DNA of 64,000 nt from JBOFBH01 sp051657715 (GCA_051657715.1 JBOFLF010000064.1:124001-188000), one strand, 5' to 3'. Shown: positions 8,469-17,343, counted from the stretch's first letter. The notes: generated from the letters alone by a model not told the origin. Numbers and translations: made by a program.

Positions 8469-9953
8469 TCACCGCGAGCTCCGCAGCAAGGTCGGCAATG
8501 CGGTGGTCTCGCACTGGTCGATAGCCGCGAAGTACCGGGCTAACCAGTCCCGGCGCGTTCCGTCGTCAGCCGATCGCAAGCCGTCCACCACCAGACGCAA
8601 CCGCTGGTAGAAGGCGGCGGCCGCCGGATCACCGGACACGTCCGCCGCTTCCAGGGCGTCCGCGTCGAGCCGGTCCAGGGCGATCCCCTGGGCGACCAGC
8701 CCGGCGGCGTACCAGTCCGCCTCCGGGCCAGGTCGCAACGACAACACCTGGCGCTCCTCCGGTCGCCCGCAGGCGGCGTTCCCGGTGACCCAGCCAGCCG
8801 CGCTCTCCCGCAGCTCGGCGATCTGGCCGCTGGACAGCCGGCCGTCCAGCCCGATCCTCAGGTTGAGCTGAACAACCACTCGGGGTGTACCGTCCAGGGC
8901 CTCGAACGCCGCGATATTCCGGGGCTCCAAGGTGACTGACGTCGGTGCGCCGGGCACGCCGCGCAGGCGCTTGAACACCGGCGCCAGGGCGGTGATGACA
9001 TCCGGCAGGGCTGGTTCGTTGACCCGATGCACGCACACCGCCGGCAGCTGCTCGTCGCACACCGGGCGGAGCGCCGCTGGGTCGCCGCGCCACGGATCAC
9101 CGCCCTTGAAAAGCGAGACCCCACAGGCCAGCGCCAGCACCCCGGCCCCGGCGATCGCGGCCAGCACTGCTGGCGATCGGCCCCGGGTGTTCACCGGCGC
9201 GGCGACCGCGAGTAACGCGATCGCCAGTGCGCCGAACCACCCGATCTGAGCCCAGGAGGTGGCCGCGGGGATCATGTCGCCGACGAACGAGGCGGTCTCG
9301 GTAACTGGTGACAACCAGGCCGCACCTTCACCGAGGGCGTTGGTGAACATCGGGTTCGTTGGCAAGAACGCGAGGAACAGCGCGGCGACCGCGGCGATCG
9401 GGGCGGTGACCCGAGCTTTGATCAGCCGACCCAGGCTCAGACCCGCGGCTACTGCGAACGCCAGCGCGGTCGCCGCGACGACCAGCGCCAGGATCCAGGA
9501 ACCGCCCAGCCACAGCCGCCCGGGGTCATCCGCACGCCACACCACGAACGCGAGGAACCCAACCCAGCTCACCACGACCGCCGCCGCCGCGGCGACCGCG
9601 GATGCCGACCAGGTCCGCACCAGCCGATGCCACCCGGGGCGCGGGGTGGAGCCGAACAGCTCCGAGACCCCGGACCGGCCGTCCCGCTGACCCTGCCAGA
9701 CGCTCACTGCGAGCACGATGGCGAACGGCAGCACCAGCGCGGTGCGCAGCGCGTAGACCAGCACGCTCGGTCGGGCGTGCCACAGCCCCTCCTGGCCGCC
9801 GCGCATTCCCGCGACCAACAGCGCCACGGTCAGTGGCCCAACCAGTAGCGCCGGCCCGCGCCGGGTCTCCAGCCAGCGGGTCCGCCGACGCCGGCCGGGT
9901 GCGCCCCCAGTGCCCGGTGTCGGCCGGGCCGGGGCCACCGTCGAGGCGCTCAT
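8469..9953 (-). CDS. ABC transporter membrane protein with C-terminal soluble domain
   Basis: 494 residues. The first ~300 hold about eight hydrophobic segments, starting at ALLVGPLTVALLVAGM and ending near GVLALACGVSLF. The remaining ~190 residues are soluble, with a close Cys pair (PVCDEQLPAVCVH) and a predicted alpha/beta fold of unknown function. This gene shares an ATGA overlap with the preceding ATPase gene, so it is its membrane partner. The start at 9953 was chosen from that overlap; upstream reading is a shadow of the ATPase gene. Similar permeases with a Cys-containing extracytoplasmic tail accompany ECF sigma operons in other actinobacteria. The substrate is unknown. Confidence 0.75.
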   Translation of the reverse strand: MSASTVAPARPTPGTGGAPGRRRRTRWLETRRGPALLVGPLTVALLVAGMRGGQEGLWHARPSVLVYALRTALVLPFAIVLAVSVWQGQRDGRSGVSELFGSTPRPGWHRLVRTWSASAVAAAAAVVVSWVGFLAFVVWRADDPGRLWLGGSWILALVVAATALAFAVAAGLSLGRLIKARVTAPIAAVAALFLAFLPTNPMFTNALGEGAAWLSPVTETASFVGDMIPAATSWAQIGWFGALAIALLAVAAPVNTRGRSPAVLAAIAGAGVLALACGVSLFKGGDPWRGDPAALRPVCDEQLPAVCVHRVNEPALPDVITALAPVFKRLRGVPGAPTSVTLEPRNIAAFEALDGTPRVVVQLNLRIGLDGRLSSGQIAELRESAAGWVTGNAACGRPEERQVLSLRPGPEADWYAAGLVAQGIALDRLDADALEAADVSGDPAAAAFYQRLRLVVDGLRSADDGTRRDWLARYFAAIDQCETTALPTLLRSSR

Positions 9954-10741
9954 GCCGCACCGCCCAGCCCGCGCCCAGCGGCGCCGTACGTGCGCAGCAC
10001 CGTCGTGTAGCCGCGCTCGATCGGGGTGTCGCCGGTGGCGCCCGGCGCCGCCTGGTCGACCAGGTTCTGTGCGGTGCCCTGCCAGAGCCGGCGGCCGGCG
10101 TCCACCACGGTCACCGAGGTGCTGGTGGCGGCCACGTCCTCGACCAGGTGGGTGCTGACCACCACGCACGCGGACGATCCGAGCTGCCGCAGCAGCTCCC
10201 GGAACCCGACCCGCTGCTCGGGGTCCAGCCCGACGGTGGGCTCATCCAGCAGCACCAGCTGCGGGTCGTTGACGATCGCCTGGGCGATGCCCGCCCGGCG
10301 CAGCATCCCACCGGACAGGCTGCGCATCCGGTCATCCGCCCGGTCGGACAGGCCGACCACGTCCAGCGCGTGGTCCACCGCGATCGGTACCCGCGACCGC
10401 GGCACCTCCTTCAACCAGGCCAGGTACTCCACGAACTCGCGGACCGTGAAGTGCGGGTAGTACCCGAAGCTCTGCGGCAGGTACCCCAGGGTGCGGCGCA
10501 CCTCTCGCAGCTGGGCGGCGGCCAGCGGGTCCCGGCCGGCGATCCGGACCCGACCGGCGTCCGGGCGGGCGATGGTCGCCAACACCCGGAACAGCGTGGT
10601 CTTGCCGGCTCCGTTCGGGCCGAGCAGGCCGTTGACGCCGACGCCCAGCTGCAGGCTGAGCCCGTCCAGCGCGGTCCGCTTGCCGAACCGGACCACTAGC
10701 CCCTCGACGTCGACGGGCATATCGGTCATGACTGCACTCAT
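9950..10741 (-). CDS. ABC transporter ATP-binding protein
   Basis: 263 residues with Walker A GPNGAGKTT, Q-loop LPQSFGYYP, signature MRSLSGGMLRRAGIAQAI, Walker B LVLLDEPTVGLDP and switch VVVSTHLVED. A consensus ribosome-binding site (GGAGG) sits a few bases upstream of the ATG at 10741. It overlaps the downstream membrane protein by 4 bp and follows the anti-sigma gene by 51 bp on the same strand. It therefore probably belongs to one operon with the ECF sigma factor, and its expression is probably set by that sigma factor. The exported or sensed compound is unknown. Confidence 0.88.
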   Translation of the reverse strand: MSAVMTDMPVDVEGLVVRFGKRTALDGLSLQLGVGVNGLLGPNGAGKTTLFRVLATIARPDAGRVRIAGRDPLAAAQLREVRRTLGYLPQSFGYYPHFTVREFVEYLAWLKEVPRSRVPIAVDHALDVVGLSDRADDRMRSLSGGMLRRAGIAQAIVNDPQLVLLDEPTVGLDPEQRVGFRELLRQLGSSACVVVSTHLVEDVAATSTSVTVVDAGRRLWQGTAQNLVDQAAPGATGDTPIERGYTTVLRTYGAAGRGLGGAA

Positions 10742-10792
10742 CGTTCCTCCAAGGTGAGCGAATGCAACGGGGGTGAGCGAACTATCCGCGGA

Positions 10793-11710
10793 TCAGCGGG
10801 CCGGTTCGGGGGAGTGGTACGGCACGTCGAAGCTGCTGCGGCGCAGGTAGGTCACGGCGATCGCCGCGGCGGCGCACGTCGCGAGCGCCGACGCGACCGC
10901 CGGGTCGAGCAGCAGCGTCAACCGGTCGGACCGCACTGATAGGACCACCGGGACCACCCACCCGACCGCGACCACCAGGGCGGCGCGGTGCGTGTCCAGC
11001 ACCGAGCTGAGCGCCAGGACCGCTGAGGTCAGGGTCAGGCAGGCCAGGCAGCTGACCGCGGCGAAGGTCCACTGGCGACCGATCAGCGCCACCCCGAGGA
11101 TCAGCGGTGCTGCGGCCAGCAGGCAGGTCACCGTGCGCCACAACAGGATCCGTAGACCACCGACCGCGGTGGTGGACAGCAGCTCGTGGGCCGGGTCGCC
11201 GGCCACGCCGTACGACAGGGCCACCCCGGCCACCGGCACCAGCGGCGCGATCAGCAGGACCAGCAGCGCAGTCGGCGTCTGATCACCGACGAGCAGGTGG
11301 AGCAGGGCGAAGACCGCCAGCATCCCAGGGACGGCCCCGAGGAACGCGCGTCGCGCCGACGGAGCGGCGAGCAGCAACCACCGCGCCCGCCTGGCTCGGG
11401 TGCCCGGTCGGGCACGCCCTGGTGCTCGCAGGCCGGGCTCGCCGATCGACCGCCAGGACCGCGCCACCACGGCCGCGGGTGCCGGCGACAGCCAGCTGAC
11501 CAGACGCGCCCGACAGCTCTCGCACGACTCCAGGTGAGCCTCCACGGACCAGGCGTCCACCTCGTTGAGCTGTTCGCCGCCGTAGGCGCGCAGCAGGGTG
11601 TCCGAGGCGTGCCACCGAGGTGTGCTGGCACGGTCCTCGCGGCCGGGCTGGCTGCGCTGAGCCTTCCGGCCGCTCTTCCGATCAGGTCCGGTGGTCTGAG
11701 GGTCGGTCAT
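10793..11710 (-). CDS. Membrane-anchored anti-sigma factor with zinc-finger (zf-HC2-like) domain
   Basis: 305 residues. The cytoplasmic N-terminus carries an anti-sigma zinc-binding motif, VEAHLESCESCRARL (His-x3-Cys-x2-Cys), near residue 50, preceded by a HASDTLLRAYGGEQL helix. About six hydrophobic segments follow from residue ~115 (GAVPGMLAVFALLHLLV, ALLVLLIAPLVPVAGVAL and others), unlike the single helix of typical anti-sigma factors. The ATG lies in the stop of the sigma gene (ATGA overlap), the usual arrangement for a cognate pair. It should hold the ECF sigma factor inactive until a membrane signal arrives. It may alternatively function partly as a transporter subunit with the downstream ABC genes. 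Confidence 0.8.
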   Translation of the reverse strand: MTDPQTTGPDRKSGRKAQRSQPGREDRASTPRWHASDTLLRAYGGEQLNEVDAWSVEAHLESCESCRARLVSWLSPAPAAVVARSWRSIGEPGLRAPGRARPGTRARRARWLLLAAPSARRAFLGAVPGMLAVFALLHLLVGDQTPTALLVLLIAPLVPVAGVALSYGVAGDPAHELLSTTAVGGLRILLWRTVTCLLAAAPLILGVALIGRQWTFAAVSCLACLTLTSAVLALSSVLDTHRAALVVAVGWVVPVVLSVRSDRLTLLLDPAVASALATCAAAAIAVTYLRRSSFDVPYHSPEPAR

Positions 11711-12303
11711 GCCAGGGCCTCCCGCATCGTCCGTCGAGCACGCATGGCCCGGGTCTTCACCGTGCCCTCGGGGATGCCGAGGACCGCGGCCGCCTCCCGG
11801 GTGGACAACCCATCGAGCACGGTCGCCTGCAGTACCTCGCGCAGCTGCGGCGACAGGGAGTCGAACGCCGCCCGAAGCGGGGCGTCCAGCTGGTCGGCGA
11901 GCGCTTCGTCCTCCGCCGACGGTGCCCGTTCCCGGCCGAGCTGGTTGTCCGCGGCAGTCTCCGTGGTGGCCAGTGCCACCGTGTCCGCTGCGCTGCCCCG
12001 GCGGCGGAAGCCGTCGACCAGCTTGCGCGAGGCGATCGTCCACACCCACCCGGCGCTCTGCCCGTTCCCGCGATAGGCCGCTGCCGAGCGCCACACGGCC
12101 AGGAAGGTGTCCTGCAGAACCTCGGCCACCAGGTCGTCGTCTCGGCACCGACGGCGCAGCCGCAGCGTCAGCCACGGCGCTGCCCGGCGGTGGAGCTCCT
12201 CGAAGGCGGCTCGGTCGCCATCCGCGACCGCCCGCAGCAGGTCGTCGTCCGACGCCTCCGGCCACGGCCGGGCCGAGCGTCGGCGCGTGATCCGGATCGA
12301 CAT
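11707..12303 (-). CDS. ECF-family RNA polymerase sigma factor
   Basis: 198 residues with sigma region 2 (DLLRAVADGDRAAFEELHRR ... LVAEVLQDTFLAVWRSA, ending in the WVWTIASRKLVDGFRRR segment) and region 4 (LSPQLREVLQATVLDGLSTREAAAVLGIPEGTVKTR, a helix-turn-helix). The ATG at 12303 is preceded by GAGGG at good spacing; an upstream ATG at 12360 has no such site. It overlaps the anti-sigma gene by 4 bp and heads a four- or five-gene operon with an ABC transporter. The promoter recognised cannot be deduced from this window. Confidence 0.9.
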   Translation of the reverse strand: MSIRITRRRSARPWPEASDDDLLRAVADGDRAAFEELHRRAAPWLTLRLRRRCRDDDLVAEVLQDTFLAVWRSAAAYRGNGQSAGWVWTIASRKLVDGFRRRGSAADTVALATTETAADNQLGRERAPSAEDEALADQLDAPLRAAFDSLSPQLREVLQATVLDGLSTREAAAVLGIPEGTVKTRAMRARRTMREALA

Positions 12304-12494
12304 GGGTGCCCTCACATCCTGTAAGACGCAGGCCGGGGCACATCCGGTTCTCACCGGCACCGCGACGTCCCACGCGCGCTGCCCTGGACCTGCCTCAGCC
12401 GCCGGTGTCCCGCCCGCGCGGCCACCGCCCGCAGGGGCGGGCGTCGTCCTCTCCTGGCATGATCGCCGGTCCGGTCGAGCCGTAGGGTCGAGCG

Positions 12495-13265
12495 GTGTCC
12501 TGGAGTGAGTCGCTGCTGGTGCTGCTGGCCGGCGTGGCGGCCGGGACGGTCAACGCCGTGGTCGGCTCGGGCAGCCTGATCACCTTCCCGACACTGCTAG
12601 CCCTCGGCGTCTCCCCGGTCACCGCGAACGTGTCGAACAACATCGGGCTGGTGGCCGGCGGCATCAGCGGCACCTGGGGGTACCGCCGGGAGCTGGTCGG
12701 GCAGGGCCGCCGGGTCCGCCAGCTGCTGCCGTGGTCGCTCGGGGGTGGGGCGGGTGGAGCGCTGCTGCTGCTGTGGTTGCCGTCCGTGGTCTTCCAGGCC
12801 GTCGTCCCCGTACTGATCGGGGTAGGGGTGCTGCTGGTCGTCGCGCAGCCGTGGCTGGCAGGATCGCGGCCGACCGGGGACGGTGCGCCAGACCCCGGCA
12901 GTCGGCCTCGGCAGGCGGCGTTGCGTGCCGGGGTGCTGGGGACCGGCGTCTACGGCGGGTACTTTGGCGCGGCTCAGGGAATCCTGCTCATCGGGGTGCT
13001 AGGGGCGCTGGTGGCGGAATCGCCGCAGCGCCTCAACGGCATGAAGAATGTGCTGGCTGCCGCCGTCAACACGGTCGCGGCCGCGGTCTTCACCACGGTC
13101 GCCGCGGACCGGGTCGACTGGTCCGTCGCGGCGGCGATCGCCTGCGGGTCGCTGGTCGGTGGCCTGCTCGGGGCGCGGTTCGGCCGGCGGCTGCCGCCGC
13201 GGGCGCTGCGCGGGTTCATCGTGGTCGTCGGGATCGTGGCGATCATCCGGATTCTGGCCGGCTGA
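12495..13265 (+). CDS. TSUP family (TauE/SafE-like) membrane transporter
   Basis: 256 residues with about seven to eight hydrophobic segments arranged as two halves. The first half has the family motif GVAAGTVNAVVGSGSLITFP followed by ANVSNNIGLVAGG. The second half repeats the pattern around GVYGGYFGAAQGILLIGVLG and NVLAAAVNTVAAAVF. These duplicated motifs define the TSUP family, which moves small anions such as sulfite, sulfonates or organic sulfur compounds. The start is a GTG at 12495, divergent from the sigma operon. It is followed at 12 bp by the RNA methyltransferase gene. The specific substrate is unknown. Confidence 0.88.
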   Translation: MSWSESLLVLLAGVAAGTVNAVVGSGSLITFPTLLALGVSPVTANVSNNIGLVAGGISGTWGYRRELVGQGRRVRQLLPWSLGGGAGGALLLLWLPSVVFQAVVPVLIGVGVLLVVAQPWLAGSRPTGDGAPDPGSRPRQAALRAGVLGTGVYGGYFGAAQGILLIGVLGALVAESPQRLNGMKNVLAAAVNTVAAAVFTTVAADRVDWSVAAAIACGSLVGGLLGARFGRRLPPRALRGFIVVVGIVAIIRILAG

Positions 13266-13277
13266 GGGGGGGACACG

Positions 13278-14099
13278 GTGCCGGTGACGGTGGACGACCC
13301 GGACGATCCGCGGGTGCGCGACTACACGCGACTGACCGACGTCGCGCTGCGACGGGTGCGGGAACCGGCCGAGGGCCTGTACCTGGCGGAGAGCGCGCCG
13401 GTGATCCGCCGGGCGCTGGCGGCAGGGCACCGGCCACGGTCGTACCTGATGGCGGCCCGGTGGCTGGTCGACCTGGCCGACCTGGTCGACGACGCGGCCC
13501 GGACCGGCGTCCCGGTGTACGTCGGTGAACCCGCTGTGCTGCAGCAGATCACCGGCTTCCACCTGCACCGGGGCGCGATCGCGGCGATGCACCGTCCGCC
13601 GCTGCTGCCCGTCGCCGAGGTGCTGAGCGGTGCGAACCGGGTCGCGGTGCTGGAGGACGTCGTCGACCACACCAACGTCGGGGCGATGATCCGGAGCGCG
13701 GCGGCTTTGGGGGTGGACGCCGTGCTGGTGACGCCGCGGTGTGCCGACCCCCTCTACCGGCGCGCGGTCCGGGTCTCCATGGGCACCGTGTTCCAGGTGC
13801 CGTGGACCCGGATCGATCCCTGGCCGGCGGGGGTGGAGGTGTTGCGCGGCAACGGGTTCCTGGTCGCCGCGCTCACCCTCGCGGCGGACGCGGTACCACT
13901 GGACGATCTGGTGTCGCAGCTGCCGCGGCGGCTGGCGCTGGTGCTGGGGACGGAGGGCGCCGGTGTCGATCCGCGGACCGCGGCGGCCGTCGACCTCCGA
14001 GTGCGGATCCCGATGGCCGGCGGCGTCGACTCCCTCAACGTGGCCGCCGCCAGCGCCGTCGCCTTCTGGGCCACCAGAGCTCAGGCCAGCCCGGCGTAG
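13278..14099 (+). CDS. TrmH/SpoU-family RNA 2'-O-methyltransferase
   Basis: 273 residues. An N-terminal substrate-binding region (YLAESAPVIRRALAAG) precedes a SPOUT knot domain with motif 1 VVDHTNVGAMIRSAAALGVDAVLV, motif 2 LALVLGTEGAGVD and motif 3 VRIPMAGGVDSLNVAAASAVAFW. The Asn, Arg, Glu-Gly and Ser-Leu-Asn-Val residues needed for AdoMet binding and catalysis are all present. It should methylate ribose in tRNA or rRNA; the exact nucleotide is not evident. The start is a GTG preceded by GGGGG. It may be co-transcribed with the TSUP gene. Confidence 0.9.
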   Translation: MPVTVDDPDDPRVRDYTRLTDVALRRVREPAEGLYLAESAPVIRRALAAGHRPRSYLMAARWLVDLADLVDDAARTGVPVYVGEPAVLQQITGFHLHRGAIAAMHRPPLLPVAEVLSGANRVAVLEDVVDHTNVGAMIRSAAALGVDAVLVTPRCADPLYRRAVRVSMGTVFQVPWTRIDPWPAGVEVLRGNGFLVAALTLAADAVPLDDLVSQLPRRLALVLGTEGAGVDPRTAAAVDLRVRIPMAGGVDSLNVAAASAVAFWATRAQASPA

Positions 14100-14142
14100 A
14101 TACAGTCGCTGCTTCCCTGTCGTCCTTGACGATAGTCGGGTG

Positions 14143-14511
14143 TCACCCGAGCGGGAGGCTTCGTACTGCCAGTCGTCGGGGGCTCAGCGACACGATGGCT
14201 CCAGCACGCAGGTCCATGGTTACGAGCGGAAGGTTCGCACACAGCAGTGCTGCTTGGTCGGGCGGCGCGACACGGTTGATCCCACGGAGGTGGACAACCG
14301 ACGGCATGAGGACGCCGCGAGTCGCGAGCATCTTCGGAAAGTCGCTGTCAGCCGTCACGACGACGTACTGCTCGCGGGCTGCGTGATCGAAGATGGCGTC
14401 GTCCGTTGCCGTCTGCATCCCCAGAGCGCAGACATGGACGGCCTCGTGCTCAACCTTCTGCAACGGTGCGACCAAGCTCGGTGAGAGGTTGGCGTCGATG
14501 AGGAGCCTCAT
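14143..14511 (-). CDS. DUF5615 PIN-like toxin
   Basis: 122 residues starting MRLLIDANLSPSL, the acidic first strand of a PIN-like nuclease fold. It continues with VVTADSDFPKML, the second acidic cluster typical of DUF5615 proteins. Such proteins are putative RNase toxins encoded directly downstream of DUF433 antitoxins. Here the start overlaps the DUF433 stop by ATGA, the expected toxin-antitoxin arrangement. The third acidic site is not obvious, so activity is inferred from family and context only. Confidence 0.8.
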   Translation of the reverse strand: MRLLIDANLSPSLVAPLQKVEHEAVHVCALGMQTATDDAIFDHAAREQYVVVTADSDFPKMLATRGVLMPSVVHLRGINRVAPPDQAALLCANLPLVTMDLRAGAIVSLSPRRLAVRSLPLG

Positions 14512-14738
14512 GCGGGTTGGCTGATCGGGATCTCCCGCTCACTCGCCAGGGCAGCCGCGTACTCGAGGGCGGCGAGGACGTCCTCACGCTCCAAGTACGG
14601 ATAGTCGGACAGAACCTGTTCGACGGTGCGACCACCGGCCAGCTGTCCGAGCACCATGCCGACTGTCACCCGCAGGTCTCGGATGCACGGCACCCCCCCC
14701 ATCCGACGTGGGTCGCTGGTGATCCGCTCGAACGACAT
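14508..14738 (-). CDS. DUF433 family antitoxin
   Basis: About 76 residues, MSFERITSDPRRMGGVPCIR then a winged-helix-like body (VTVGMVLGQLAGGRTVEQVLSDYP, LEREDVLAALEYAAALA). The GGVPCIRDLRVTVGMV motif is diagnostic of DUF433. The start at 14738 matches family length; an in-frame upstream start at 14777 would add 13 atypical residues. Upstream is a Shine-Dalgarno-poor region, so a leaderless transcript is possible. It pairs with the DUF5615 toxin and probably also autoregulates the operon. Confidence 0.8.
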   Translation of the reverse strand: MSFERITSDPRRMGGVPCIRDLRVTVGMVLGQLAGGRTVEQVLSDYPYLEREDVLAALEYAAALASEREIPISQPA

Positions 14739-14833
14739 GAGCAGATCGTACGTCTCTACCGGGACCTTCGATATCACGAGGGACAGCAGGCCGTCGTCCG
14801 CTGGACCGACCGGGTAGCGCTGAAGGGTGCCCG

Positions 14834-14862
14834 GTGACGGGGTGTCTGCCTGGTCGTAGAAT
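14834..14862 (+). promoter_or_regulatory. Candidate housekeeping-sigma promoter of helD
   Basis: GTGACG at 14834-14839 and TAGAAT at 14857-14862 are separated by exactly 17 bp. They match four of six and five of six consensus positions and lie about 80 bp upstream of the helD start. No copy of the 19-bp rifamycin-associated element known upstream of some HelR genes is visible between here and the start codon. Confidence 0.5.
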
Positions 14863-14940
14863 CGATGACCGCCCAGGACGCCCGTCGACCGAGATCAGCC
14901 CAGTAGGGGGAGAGGACTGCCCCGTCGTGAGGTTCCTGTC

Positions 14941-17343
14941 GTGAACCCGGCACAGAACACGGCAAGCACCCCGGATCCCTCCAGCACCGACCATTCTGCC
15001 GAGCAGGACCAGTCCGCTGAGCAGGATCTGAAGGCCGAGCAGGCGCACCTGGATGTCGTGCACGAGCGGCTCGCGGCGATCATCGCGGCGGCGTCCGCGC
15101 AACTTGATGCGATCCGCAGGGCGGGTGCCCGTGGCACTCCGCAGGCGCGGTCGGAACGAGACGCGTTCGCCAGCACCCTGGAGCGGCGGATCGGGCGGCT
15201 GCGGTCGGTGCACGATCGGCTGTGCTTCGGCCGGCTCGACCTGCGCGGGGGGCAGCGCCACCACATCGGCCGGATCGGCCTGTCTGACGAGCGACAGGAC
15301 AAGCTTCTCGTCGACTGGCGAGCCCCGGCTGCCGCGCCGTTCTATCAGGCGACGCCGGCGCATCCGGGTCAGGTGGTGCGGCGCCGGCACCTGACGACGT
15401 CGGGTCGCCGGCTGCTGCACGTGGAGGACGAGGTGCTGGAGCTGGCCGCGATGGGGCCAGGCGAGCAAGCGACACTGCGCGGCGAAGGTGCGTTGATGGC
15501 CGCGGTCGCCGCGCCGCGCACCGGCCGGATGGGGGACATCGTGGCCACCATCCAGGCCGAGCAGGACCAGATCGTCCGCGACGAGCTGGCCGGGGTGCTG
15601 GTGGTGCAGGGCGGGCCGGGGACCGGGAAGACCGCGGTGGCGTTGCACCGCGCCGCATATCTGCTGTTCACGCATCGTCGCCGGTTGGAGCGCAGCGGGG
15701 TGCTGGTCGTCGGGCCTGGTTGGGAGTTCCTGCGGTATATCGAGCAGGTGCTGCCGTCGCTGGGGGAGTCCGGTGTGGTGATGGCGACCCCGGCCACGCT
15801 GCTACCCGGGGTGGTCGCGGCGCCTGACCCGCGGGACCCCGCGCCTGGTGCGGATGGATGCGGTGGCAGTCCCGCGCCCGGTGGGGACGAGCCCGGTGGG
15901 GACGGGCGCGGTCTCGGCGGCGTGTCGTTGACCCGGCTCAAGGGTGAGCTGCGGATGGTGCCGGTGCTGCAGCGAGCGGTGCGCGATCGGCAACGCCTCC
16001 CGGATGGCGACCTGGTGCTGGCGGTCGGATCGCACCGGATCACCTTGACCCGGCAGGCGGTGGCGGCCGCGCGGTCCCGGGCTCGGGCCACCGGGGCGCC
16101 GCACAATGCCGCCCGGGTGACCTTCGTCAAGGACGTGCTGCGGCACCTGGCCGGTCTGCTGGCGACCGAGTGGGGCCAGGAGCTCACCGCCGACCTGCGG
16201 GCCGAGCTGGACGCCGACCTGCGGGATGCGCGGGACGTCCGGGTGAACCTCAACCTGCTGTGGATGCCGTTGACGCCGCAGCGGCTGCTGGCCGACCTGT
16301 TCGCGGTGCCGGTGCGGCTGGCGTCCGCCGGCGCCGGCCTCACCGAGGCCGAACGCGCCGCGCTCCACCGAGACCGTGACCAGCGGTTCACGGTCTCGGA
16401 CGTGCCGCTGCTGGATGAGCTGGCCGAGGTGATCGGTGACGACGGAGAGGCCGCCCGCCGAGAGCAGCACCGCCGAGAGCAGGAGCGGGCCGGGGAGCTG
16501 GAGTACGCCCGCGGGGTGCTGGCGACCACCGGGCTGCACACTCCCGGGGTGAGCGCGCAGCTGCTCGCGGAGCAGTTCACCGCTGCCGATGCCGCTGAGA
16601 CGGTCGCGGACCGAGCCGCCGCGGACCGCTCGTGGGTGTACGGGCATCTGGTGGTGGACGAGGCGCAGGAGCTGTCCCCGATGGTCTGGCGGATGCTGGC
16701 CCGTCGCTGCCCGTCCCGCTCGTGGACGGTGGTGGGCGACGTGGCGCAGCGCGGGTCGGCGTCCGGCGCGCGAGCCTGGGCGAGCGCCCTGGACCCGGTG
16801 GCCGAAGGCCGGTGGCGCGAGCGCCGCCTGACCGTCAGCTATCGCACGCCGGAGCGCGTGCTCAGGGTCGCGGACGCGGTGGCTCGGGCGGGCGGGCTGC
16901 CGGTGACCCCGGTGCGGTCGGTGCGCGAGGGAGCCCACGACCCGGTGTCGATGCCGCGATCACCGGATGATCCCGAGGCGGTCCTGACGCTGGTGCGGCG
17001 GCTGGTGGCAGACGAGGCGCAGGGAACGGTCGGGGTGATTGCCCCGCAGGCCGAGGTGGACGCGATCGGCTCGGCGCTGAGGTCCGAGCCAGGGCTCCCG
17101 GCGGGTCGGGTCAGTGTCACCGATCCGGTGCGGGTCAAGGGGTTGGAGTTCGACGACGTCGTCGTGGTGGAGCCGGCGAGGATCGTGGCTGGGTCCGAGC
17201 GCGGCCTCGCCGATCTGTACGTCGCGCTGTCCCGGGCCACCCGGCGTCTGGTCGTGGTGCACGCCGAGCCGCTCCCGCCTGGCATGGACACGCTGCGGTC
17301 GATGTCCCTGACACCGGTAGGTGTTGATGTCCCTGACCGGTAG
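14941..17343 (+). CDS. helD: HelD-like RNA polymerase-associated ATPase (UvrD/Rep superfamily)
   Basis: 800 residues. A charged helical N-terminal arm (EQAHLDVVHERLAAIIAAA) leads to the HelD hallmark IGRIGLSDERQDKLLVDWRAPAAAPFY. Walker A is GGPGTGKTA near residue 225; later motifs include YGHLVVDEAQELSPMVWRML (Walker B), WTVVGDVAQRGS, LTVSYRTPERV and the C-terminal VKGLEFDDVVVVEP plus YVALSRATRRLVVVH. HelD binds core RNA polymerase and uses its arms to clear stalled complexes. The actinobacterial class (HelR) also displaces rifamycins. An insertion rich in Pro/Gly/Asp at residues ~295-325 separates the 1A subdomain. The start is a GTG with a weak RBS. Confidence 0.88.
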   Translation: MNPAQNTASTPDPSSTDHSAEQDQSAEQDLKAEQAHLDVVHERLAAIIAAASAQLDAIRRAGARGTPQARSERDAFASTLERRIGRLRSVHDRLCFGRLDLRGGQRHHIGRIGLSDERQDKLLVDWRAPAAAPFYQATPAHPGQVVRRRHLTTSGRRLLHVEDEVLELAAMGPGEQATLRGEGALMAAVAAPRTGRMGDIVATIQAEQDQIVRDELAGVLVVQGGPGTGKTAVALHRAAYLLFTHRRRLERSGVLVVGPGWEFLRYIEQVLPSLGESGVVMATPATLLPGVVAAPDPRDPAPGADGCGGSPAPGGDEPGGDGRGLGGVSLTRLKGELRMVPVLQRAVRDRQRLPDGDLVLAVGSHRITLTRQAVAAARSRARATGAPHNAARVTFVKDVLRHLAGLLATEWGQELTADLRAELDADLRDARDVRVNLNLLWMPLTPQRLLADLFAVPVRLASAGAGLTEAERAALHRDRDQRFTVSDVPLLDELAEVIGDDGEAARREQHRREQERAGELEYARGVLATTGLHTPGVSAQLLAEQFTAADAAETVADRAAADRSWVYGHLVVDEAQELSPMVWRMLARRCPSRSWTVVGDVAQRGSASGARAWASALDPVAEGRWRERRLTVSYRTPERVLRVADAVARAGGLPVTPVRSVREGAHDPVSMPRSPDDPEAVLTLVRRLVADEAQGTVGVIAPQAEVDAIGSALRSEPGLPAGRVSVTDPVRVKGLEFDDVVVVEPARIVAGSERGLADLYVALSRATRRLVVVHAEPLPPGMDTLRSMSLTPVGVDVPDR

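Noticed and set aside
14863..14940. Rifamycin-associated element upstream of helD
   Set aside because: GGGGGAGAGGACTGCCCC has matching G and C ends but lacks the central inverted repeat of the known element.
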